Shown piece after piece: positions 57,860-64,000 of a DNA stretch of 64,000 nt (position 1 is the stretch's first letter; each line of letters starts with the position of its first letter). The notes under the pieces were generated by a model. The model was not told where the DNA came from. It ran no database searches and saw only the letters and a list, made by a program, of their open reading frames with translations. The position numbers were made by a program, and so were the translations under genes. The DNA lies in the NCBI GenBank assembly GCA_028281765.1, contig JANQJF010000083.1, positions 1 through 64,000 on the forward strand. Reading direction: 5' to 3'. The stretch comes from Planctomycetota bacterium. Lineage in GTDB: Bacteria; Planctomycetota; UBA1135; UBA2386.

Positions 57860-59781
57860 CCGCGGTCCCGCGCCGCGAGCGCGATCTCGGCAAAGCCCAC
57901 TCGGCCCGTATCACCCTCGCTCCCGATCACCTTGACCGAGATGCGACGGACGCGACGGTTCTTCGGGAGTTCGAACTCGGTCAGCGCGAGCGGGTCCGGA
58001 TTGAGCTTCACGCGATACCCGTTCTTGTCCTTGTTCAGACGTAGTTCGACCTCGGTGATCATGTCGAACTTCGCCCCGACCTCGGACTGCTTCGTCGCGG
58101 CCTGCGTGAACAGCACGCGGCGCGCCTTCACGACGCCCTCGATCTCGAGTGAGATCGTCGGTTCGGAGTCGTCCGGCGCGCACGCCCAGTGGGTCCCGTC
58201 CTTGAGATCGAACGCCTGCTTCGCGTGGTCCGGATTGCTGCTCGCCGTCGCGGTGAACTTCAGGTCCTCGGACTGCTTGAGCAGATTGAAGCGCTTCAGG
58301 CGCGCGACCGAATCCATCCACGGCTCGAACACGTCCCGGATGTGGACCTCCATCTCGCGAGAGTCGATGACTTCGACCGGCTCCGATTGGCCCGGTGGCG
58401 CATCCTCGGCCAAGAGCGTGACCCGGACGGAGATCTCGTGGATCCCGCGCGACAGCGCGGCCTCCCGATGCAGGAACGCATCCCCGTCCCAGGTCTTGGT
58501 CGGGTCTCCCGGGATCACGGCGAGCCTGCGGTCGTGATCGAAGTACTCGACCTGCAGAACACGGATGCCGTACTCCTCGTGCCGACGCTTCACGCCGCTG
58601 CCGAAGCTGTCGACCCACAGCGCGAGCGGCTGCTGACCAGCCCCGCGGAGAGACACGCCGCCGCGATCCGTGCCGGCGGAGAACAGGTGTTCCGACTTGT
58701 GTCCGGACGCACCGGTCGTCGGGCCGCGGCCCTTCGTCGCACGCCGCAAGAACAGCAGGGCAAAACAGGTGTCCTTCACACCGCCCCAGTGACCCTCCGG
58801 CTTCTGGGCCTTCAGCAGGTAACGAGCGCCCTCGAGGTACCACCAGTGGTCGCCGATCTGTTCGCGTCGCGTCAACGCGCCCGCCCGTTCGAGTCCGTAG
58901 AGGTAGTAGTACTTGTGGCCCGGACGGTTGGGGTTCTCGTTGACCCGGAAGTGAACGTCGAGCCAGTTCATCCCGGCTTCGATCGCGTCGTCGATCCGGC
59001 GTCGCTGCCCGCGCTTGAGCTTGCGACCGAGCCCGATCTTGCAGATCTGCAGCACCGAGATTCCGGCGGTCGTCATCGAACCGCTCGCCAACTTCGTGCC
59101 CGGCGTGTAGCGGAACCCCGCGACGCGCAGCTGGCCGGACCCCGTTCCGCCGGCCTTCTTGGAGGTCACGTCCATCAACGCCGGAGGTTCTTGATACTTG
59201 AACACCGACTCGAGCAGATCGCGCCACGCGTCGATCGGCACGTCGAGGTCGAGCTTGTGCGCCACCCAGAGACCGAGCGCGGCGTACTGCACGTTCGACA
59301 GGTCGGGCCCTCGCTGTGGGTAGCCCCAGTCCCCGTCCTTCTTCTGCGAACTCAGCAGGCCGCCGAGGAAGCCCTCGATCCGCGACTTGTCGCGGTCGGA
59401 GTCGGTCTCGCCGTACGCCAGCATCATCGTGGCGCGCGAGTAGGTGCGATCCGGATCGCAGCTGTCGAGATACGCGAGTGCGCGTCGCATTGCCGGATGG
59501 TCCGCGTCGACGCCGGTTTTCAGAAGCGTGTAGACGACCAAGCCGCCGAGACCACCGATGTAGTCTCCATGAATGCCCCACGAGCCGTCTCGCCGCTGTT
59601 CACCCAGCAGGTACTCGACGCCCTTCGCGATCGCCCGATCGATCTCGGGCTTCATCTTGATCTCGTCGGGATGGATCGGCGGGTCTTGGCAGACCCCGGG
59701 CGAAGCGACGAATCCGACGGACGCAGTCAGAATCGCGAGAGAAGCCGCGGCGCGGCAGGTGCGAGAGTGTGAGGGGTTCAT
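57835..59781 (-). CDS. Secreted alpha-toroid protein with discoidin-like C-terminus
   Basis: 648 residues; signal peptide ends near GVCQ. The first 340 residues have squalene-cyclase-like repeats (DGSWGIHGDYIGGLGGLVVY, DGDWGYPQRGP, EGHWGGVKDTCFALLFL). The cyclase DxDD acid motif is not seen. After a linker, about 490-640 resemble an F5/8 type C (discoidin) domain (TATASSNPDHAKQAFDLKDG). Such proteins in planctomycetes are exported and of unknown role. ATG at 59781; a GTG at 59793 is the alternative. 92 nt to arginase. Confidence 0.78.
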   Translation of the reverse strand: MNPSHSRTCRAAASLAILTASVGFVASPGVCQDPPIHPDEIKMKPEIDRAIAKGVEYLLGEQRRDGSWGIHGDYIGGLGGLVVYTLLKTGVDADHPAMRRALAYLDSCDPDRTYSRATMMLAYGETDSDRDKSRIEGFLGGLLSSQKKDGDWGYPQRGPDLSNVQYAALGLWVAHKLDLDVPIDAWRDLLESVFKYQEPPALMDVTSKKAGGTGSGQLRVAGFRYTPGTKLASGSMTTAGISVLQICKIGLGRKLKRGQRRRIDDAIEAGMNWLDVHFRVNENPNRPGHKYYYLYGLERAGALTRREQIGDHWWYLEGARYLLKAQKPEGHWGGVKDTCFALLFLRRATKGRGPTTGASGHKSEHLFSAGTDRGGVSLRGAGQQPLALWVDSFGSGVKRRHEEYGIRVLQVEYFDHDRRLAVIPGDPTKTWDGDAFLHREAALSRGIHEISVRVTLLAEDAPPGQSEPVEVIDSREMEVHIRDVFEPWMDSVARLKRFNLLKQSEDLKFTATASSNPDHAKQAFDLKDGTHWACAPDDSEPTISLEIEGVVKARRVLFTQAATKQSEVGAKFDMITEVELRLNKDKNGYRVKLNPDPLALTEFELPKNRRVRRISVKVIGSEGDTGRVGFAEIALAARDRGQRKRSRK

Positions 59782-59873
59782 TCCGGCAATCACAGGGGGG
59801 CCGGGGGGTCGTGCTCGGGCAAGCGCCGGCAGTATAGCGCACCGGCGTCCCGCCGACCTCAGATCCCCCGCGA

Positions 59874-60791
59874 TCAGAGGATCGACTTGCCGAACGCGGA
59901 CGAAATCACATCCACCGCGACCTCACCGGACTGGTTCCGAACGTCCAAGATCGGGTTCACCTCCGTGACCTCGAAGCTCAGCATCTTGCCCGAATCCGCG
60001 ACGGTCTCGGCAAACAGCTGCGACTCACGCCAGTCGATCCCGCCCTTCACCGGGGTGCCGACACCGGGCGCGCACGACGGATCCATGCCGTCGATGTCGT
60101 ACGAAACGTGGAATCCGGCTGTGCCGTCGGAGGCGAACTCGATCGCCTCGCGAACCACGGAGAGCATACCTCGCTCGTCGATCTCGCGCATCGTGTAGGC
60201 GTGCACGCCGGAGTCCCGCACGATCTTCTTCTCGTTGTCGTCGAGGTTCCGGATGCCGACGAGGCACACGTTCTTGCGATCCAGCTTCGGTGAGAAGCCA
60301 CCGAGCTCGACGAGCTCCGGGGCTCCCATCCCGAGCAGGGTGGAGAGCGGCATCCCGTGGATGTTCCCCGACGGGCTCGTGTCGGGCGTGTTCATGTCGG
60401 CGTGCGCGTCGACCCAGATCACGCCGATGCTTTCTTGCCGGCTGCGGTAGTACTCGGCGATCCCCGAGACGGTTCCGATCGCGATGCTGTGGTCTCCACC
60501 GAGCACGAGCGGCGTGTGTCCGTCGGAGAGCGCGGCATGAACGCGCCCGCGCAGCTCGTCGCAAGCCGCGCGGATCGGCTCGAGAAATCGCGCGTTGGGA
60601 TCACCGATCTCGACCGTCTCCGGCGACGGCACCGGAACGTCGCCGTCGTCGACGACGGTATGGCCCAGCTCCTCGAGGGTCTCCGCGAGGCGCGCCAGGC
60701 GGATCGCGGACGGGCCCATGTCCACGCCGCGACGCCCCGCCCCGAGGTCCATCCTCGCTCCGACGACACGAATCGTTCTTCTGTTGCTCAT
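59874..60791 (-). CDS. rocF: Arginase
   Basis: 305 residues, ureohydrolase. Binuclear manganese ligands: GGDHS, DAHADMN and YDIDGMDP; the APGVGTPVKGGIDWRES loop is typical of arginase rather than agmatinase. Cleaves arginine to ornithine and urea. ATG overlaps the SAM hydrolase TGA (ATGA); last gene in the coupled minus-strand chain. No ureABC or other arginine genes seen here. Confidence 0.93.
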   Translation of the reverse strand: MSNRRTIRVVGARMDLGAGRRGVDMGPSAIRLARLAETLEELGHTVVDDGDVPVPSPETVEIGDPNARFLEPIRAACDELRGRVHAALSDGHTPLVLGGDHSIAIGTVSGIAEYYRSRQESIGVIWVDAHADMNTPDTSPSGNIHGMPLSTLLGMGAPELVELGGFSPKLDRKNVCLVGIRNLDDNEKKIVRDSGVHAYTMREIDERGMLSVVREAIEFASDGTAGFHVSYDIDGMDPSCAPGVGTPVKGGIDWRESQLFAETVADSGKMLSFEVTEVNPILDVRNQSGEVAVDVISSAFGKSIL

Positions 60792-61543
60792 GACAAGACT
60801 TCGAGGGTGGCGCCGCGACCGACGCCGAGGAGATCCGACGCGCGCGCCTCGCGCGCCGCGACCTCGACCAAATCGTAGGAGGACACCAGGGCGAGCAGCT
60901 CGCCCGGCTCGACGTCCGCGTAGGTTCCGTGCACGGGGATTCGACGCCCGGCGATCTCCACCGCCGACGCGTTCTCGAGTTCGCTACCCGGGATCGACGA
61001 GATCAGGTTGCCGAAGTGATCCGCGAACAGCACGCGCGGGCTGTCGTCGACCGTGCTCGGCACGTAGTCGTCGAGTCGCGTCCCGACCGCGGGAAACCCG
61101 AAGCGCCCCCCGCTCAGCATGCCTCCGAGCGGCGCGAACACGTCACGTCCGTGGAACGTGCGCGAGTGCAGCCGCAGGCCGAGCCGATCGACGTCCACGC
61201 TGCGCACCGAACTGTTCGCGTCTTCGTCGATGACCCGATCGAGGAGTCCGTTGTCCGGCCCGACCCAGTAGCACTCGGCCGCGTGCGCGGCGACGAACCC
61301 GCGCGCACTGCCCACTCCCGGATCGACGACCGCGACGTGGACGGTCCCGGGCGGAAAGCGACCGATCGCGGACGCGAGGAAGAACGCGCCCGTCTCGACG
61401 TCGTGGGCCGGGACCTCGTGGCACAGATCGAACACGCGCGCCTTCGGGTTCTGGCGCAGCACCATGCCGCGCATGATGCCGACGTAGGGATCCGCCGCGC
61501 CGAAGTCGGACAACAGCGTGACGATACCGTTCGGAGACCGCAT
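60788..61543 (-). CDS. S-adenosylmethionine hydrolase (DUF62 family)
   Basis: 251 residues. Motifs of the SAM hydroxide adenosyltransferase family: TLLSDFGAADPYVG, VVDPGVGSARG, WVGPDNGLL and ADHFGNLISSI. The family hydrolyses SAM to adenosine and methionine (halogenase relatives use chloride or fluoride). Shares one base with the hexomutase stop (TGATG). Seems translationally coupled to its neighbours. Confidence 0.9.
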   Translation of the reverse strand: MRSPNGIVTLLSDFGAADPYVGIMRGMVLRQNPKARVFDLCHEVPAHDVETGAFFLASAIGRFPPGTVHVAVVDPGVGSARGFVAAHAAECYWVGPDNGLLDRVIDEDANSSVRSVDVDRLGLRLHSRTFHGRDVFAPLGGMLSGGRFGFPAVGTRLDDYVPSTVDDSPRVLFADHFGNLISSIPGSELENASAVEIAGRRIPVHGTYADVEPGELLALVSSYDLVEVAAREARASDLLGVGRGATLEVLS

Positions 61544-62874
61544 CAGATCGGGTCGCCGAGCATCGAGACGAGCTGCGCCTTCCTCTGCTCCATCAGCTCC
61601 TGCGTGTCGGCCTCGAGGCACATCCGGAGGTACGGCTCCGTGTTGCTCGGGCGCACGTTGACCCACCAGTCGGAGTACGTCGCCGTCACACCATCGAGGT
61701 GGTCGATCTCGGCGTCGGAGAACGTCTCCTCGATCTGCTTCAGCGCGGCCGCCTTGTCCTCGACGCGGAAGTTGATCTCGCCGGTCGGGTAGTAGCGACG
61801 CAGCTCGTCGGCGGCGTCTTTGAGCGTGCGACCTTCTTTCGAGAGCTGGTTCAGCACGAGCACGCACGCGAGGACTCCACAATCCGTGAAGTAGAACTCG
61901 CCGAAGTAGAAGTGCCCCGACAGCTCACCACCGCCGATGCAGTCCTCCTTGCGCATGGTTTCCTTCATGAACGAATGGCCGACGCGCTCGCGCACCGGCC
62001 TCCCGCCGAGGCGCTCGATCTCTTCGGGCACGACCTTCGACGAGCGCAGGTCGTAGATGATGCCCTTGCCCGGATGCCGCTCGAGCATGCCGCGCGCGAG
62101 GATCACGGTCGAGAGATCCGCGTGCACCGTGCGACCGGCTTCGTCGACGAACGCGCAGCGGTCCGCATCGCCGTCGAACGCGATTCCCATCGGCGCGCCG
62201 ACCTCCTTGATCTTGGCGCGCAGATCATCGAGGTTGGGCTCGTGCAGCGGGTTGGCCTCGTGGTTGGGGAAGGTCCCGTCGAGCTCCTCGTAGAGCGGGA
62301 CGATCTCGAGCCCCGGGATCTTCGCGAAGATCGACGGCGCCTCGTTCGCGCCCATGCCGTTCGCGTAGTCGACGACCAGCTTCATCGGTCGAATCCCGTC
62401 GGCGAAACCGGCGATCGTGTCGATGAAGTCCGACTTCACGTCGACCATGTCGCGCTTGCCACGTGCATCGGCCGGCGCGAGATCGTCCGCTTCGACCATC
62501 TCTTGGATGTCCGGGATCCCGTGATCCGCGGACAGCGGGCGGGCCTCGGCCCGACACAGCTTGAAGCCGATGTACTGCTTCGGGTTGTGCGACGCGGTGA
62601 CGCAAAGTCCCCCATCACAGTCCAACTTGCCGATCGCGAAGTAGGTCATCGGCGTCGACGCGAGACCGATGTCGATCACGTCACAGCCCTGATCGAGAAT
62701 GCCGTCGATGACCGCGTCCTGGATCTCGGGTGCCATCGTGCGCATGTCGCGCCCGACCACGAGGCGCTTGGCGCCGAGGAAGCGCGCGAACGCCGCGCCG
62801 ATCTTCCGCGCGGTCGTGGCGTCGACCTGGTCGGGGTAGGTTCCGCGGATGTCGTAGGCCTTGAAGATACTCAT
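61543..62874 (-). CDS. Phosphomannomutase/phosphoglucomutase
   Basis: 443 residues, alpha-D-phosphohexomutase. Catalytic serine TASHNP, metal-binding DGDADR, sugar-binding GGELSGH and phosphate-binding RPSNTEP are all intact. The AYDIRG start and total length match ManB/AlgC-type enzymes making mannose-1-P or glucose-1-P for surface sugars. ATG overlaps the ltaE stop (ATGA). Confidence 0.93.
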   Translation of the reverse strand: MSIFKAYDIRGTYPDQVDATTARKIGAAFARFLGAKRLVVGRDMRTMAPEIQDAVIDGILDQGCDVIDIGLASTPMTYFAIGKLDCDGGLCVTASHNPKQYIGFKLCRAEARPLSADHGIPDIQEMVEADDLAPADARGKRDMVDVKSDFIDTIAGFADGIRPMKLVVDYANGMGANEAPSIFAKIPGLEIVPLYEELDGTFPNHEANPLHEPNLDDLRAKIKEVGAPMGIAFDGDADRCAFVDEAGRTVHADLSTVILARGMLERHPGKGIIYDLRSSKVVPEEIERLGGRPVRERVGHSFMKETMRKEDCIGGGELSGHFYFGEFYFTDCGVLACVLVLNQLSKEGRTLKDAADELRRYYPTGEINFRVEDKAAALKQIEETFSDAEIDHLDGVTATYSDWWVNVRPSNTEPYLRMCLEADTQELMEQRKAQLVSMLGDPI

Positions 62875-63899
62875 GAGTCGTTCGAGCGTGACCAATCGGT
62901 GACTGTGGCAATACACGTGTCCACCGCCGCTTCGTCGAGATCGCGATGGGTGACGAACCGAATCCGGTCGGGCCGCACAGCCATCGCGAGCACCGATTTT
63001 CGGGCGAGGTGGCGGACGAGATCGTCGGCGCTCGGACTCGAAAGATCGAGCATCACGATGTTGGTTTCGGGCCTCGCGACCGACATTTGCGGCAGCCCGT
63101 CGAGGGCCGTCGCGAGCCGCTGCGCCCGCTCGTGATCCCGGACGAGCGCAGCCGGTCCGTCCCGCAGCGCGAGCCGCGCTGCGGCGGCGATGACGCCGAC
63201 CTGGCGCATCCCGCCGCCGAAGGCCTTCCGCACGCGACGTACCTCGGCGACGAAGTCCGCGCCGCCCGCGACGACCGAACCGATCGGCGCGCCGAGCGCT
63301 TTCGACAAGCACATGGACACCGAGTCCGCACCGGCCGTCAGAGCCGCGACGTCGCAGCCGAGCGCGACCGCGGCGTTCGCGATGCGCGCGCCGTCGATGT
63401 GGACGAGCAGACCGTGCACTCGCGCCGCGGCGACGCGAGCCGCGAAACCGTCCGGGTCGAGCACTCGCCCTCCGGCCATGTTGTGCGTGTTCTCGATCAC
63501 GAGCAGTCGGCTGCGCGTGAGGTGCACGTCCTGCCCCTTGACCGCCGCCTCGATGTCCGCGGGATCGGGAAACCCGTCCTCGGCCCGCAGCGGCTTGACG
63601 CTGGCGCCGGACCAGCGGGCGATGCCGCCCGCCTCGTAGAGCGTCACGTGGGAGCGCTCTTCACAGATCACTTCGTCGCCGGGCCGGCAGTGCACGTGGA
63701 TCGCGCACTGGTTCGCCATCGTCCCCGACGGCACGAACAGCGCGGCCTCCATGCCGAGCACCGCCGCGGCCTCGCGCTCGAGCTCGACGACCGTCGGATC
63801 CTCGCCCATGACGTCGTCACCGACGGCCGCGCCGGCCATCGCGTCGCGCATCGCCGGCGTCGGCGTCGTCACGGTATCGCTGCGAAAGTCTGCGTTCAC
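62871..63899 (-). CDS. ltaE: Low-specificity L-threonine aldolase
   Basis: 342 residues, PLP enzyme. FRSDTVTTPTPAMRDAM, DDVMGEDPT, VPSGTMANQCA, HIDGARIANAAVALG and the PLP-Lys in VSMCLSKALGAPIGS are the family signatures. Cleaves threonine to glycine and acetaldehyde. The GTG at 63899 lies within the left arm of a 26-bp perfect inverted repeat. First gene of the four-gene coupled chain ltaE - hexomutase - SAM hydrolase - arginase. Confidence 0.92.
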   Translation of the reverse strand: MNADFRSDTVTTPTPAMRDAMAGAAVGDDVMGEDPTVVELEREAAAVLGMEAALFVPSGTMANQCAIHVHCRPGDEVICEERSHVTLYEAGGIARWSGASVKPLRAEDGFPDPADIEAAVKGQDVHLTRSRLLVIENTHNMAGGRVLDPDGFAARVAAARVHGLLVHIDGARIANAAVALGCDVAALTAGADSVSMCLSKALGAPIGSVVAGGADFVAEVRRVRKAFGGGMRQVGVIAAAARLALRDGPAALVRDHERAQRLATALDGLPQMSVARPETNIVMLDLSSPSADDLVRHLARKSVLAMAVRPDRIRFVTHRDLDEAAVDTCIATVTDWSRSNDS

Positions 63900-63943
63900 G
63901 CCGGGGATGGTAGCGCCTACCATCCCCGGCGTGAACGCAGACT
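63887..63943. repeat. Perfect 26-bp inverted repeat between divergent starts
   Basis: Arms 63887-63912 and 63918-63943 are exact reverse complements around GCGCC. Each arm ends with the first codons of a gene: GTG AAC GCA GAC reads outward in both directions, giving MNAD to ltaE (minus) and to the frame beginning at 63931 (plus). Could extrude as a cruciform or bind a dimeric regulator. Confidence 0.9.
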
Positions 63944-64000
63944 CGACCCAACGACAGCTCGGGCTGCTGCGTGTGTACGCCGCGTTCACGTATCCGTTCG
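63931..64000 (+). CDS. Start of a divergent gene, truncated by the window end
   Basis: The open frame from the GTG at 63931 reads MNADSTQRQLGLLRVYAAFTYPF and continues off the window. The ...LLRVYAAFTYPF end is hydrophobic like the first helix of a transporter. Its first four residues equal those of ltaE because of the inverted repeat. Too short to name. Confidence 0.45.
   Translation, partial: MNADSTQRQLGLLRVYAAFTYPF

Overview
The window is a GC-rich, densely packed chromosomal stretch that looks like Planctomycetota. The signs are large secreted FG-GAP/ASPIC proteins, alpha-toroid (squalene-cyclase-like) secreted proteins, an FHA-Ser/Thr kinase, DUF1573 and CXXCH lipoproteins, a gldA/gldF/gldG/DUF4340 cluster, and a cmk-plsC-rpsA block. 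An LpxH-type enzyme points to a lipid-A-bearing outer membrane. The lineage is inferred from gene content and was not tested by phylogeny. I saw no rRNA, tRNA, CRISPR array or classical insertion sequence. Many long open frames lie antisense to real genes, which is expected at this GC content, and I left them out.

Layout. 0-3.6 kb: three secreted proteins (a SecD-head-like protein, a secreted protein with a C-terminal beta module, a papain-fold peptidase). 3.6-9.65 kb (minus): gap-pgk-rpe-accD-truD, a central-metabolism operon interrupted between pgk and rpe by a REP-associated (Y1/HUH) transposase bounded by 30-bp inverted repeats. 9.7-14.8 kb (plus): tilS, then FHA-kinase, a divergent purine-phosphorylase-like protein and purN. 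14.8-24.5 kb: a carboxypeptidase-regulatory-repeat protein, a ZIP-like/DUF318 permease fusion, an FG-GAP protein, and a lipoprotein followed by mrfA/mrfB. 24.6-31.5 kb: an ASPIC/UnbV protein and a Gld-type ABC exporter cluster. 31.7-36.3 kb: dnaK and a partner-switching module (HATPase, PP2C phosphatase, receiver). 36.5-40.9 kb (plus): an amidase lipoprotein, a DUF1573 lipoprotein, a tetraheme protein and a HAMP-type membrane protein. 40.9-46.5 kb (minus): cmk-plsC-rpsA-lipoprotein-tyrS. 46.7-55.2 kb: lpxH, a GH42-like hydrolase, a sigma-54 activator, a degenerate GGDEF protein, a candidate structured RNA, a GspF-like protein and rpoN. 55.2-59.8 kb: a cytochrome fragment and two convergent alpha-toroid proteins. 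59.9-64 kb: a tightly coupled ltaE - phosphohexomutase - SAM hydrolase - arginase chain, then a divergent truncated gene across a perfect 26-bp inverted repeat.

Strongest leads: (1) the REPtron-like element inside the glycolytic operon, whose own stop codon lies in its palindromic end; (2) the 26-bp perfect inverted repeat that duplicates the translation start of ltaE into the divergent gene; (3) a roughly 200-nt candidate structured RNA at 51.9-52.1 kb with a promoter-like element and a strong terminator; (4) a PNP-family protein lacking the usual purine-binding residues, coupled to a kinase and purN; (5) the ZIP/DUF318 fusion; (6) a 24-nt all-pyrimidine leader in place of a Shine-Dalgarno upstream of rpsA.
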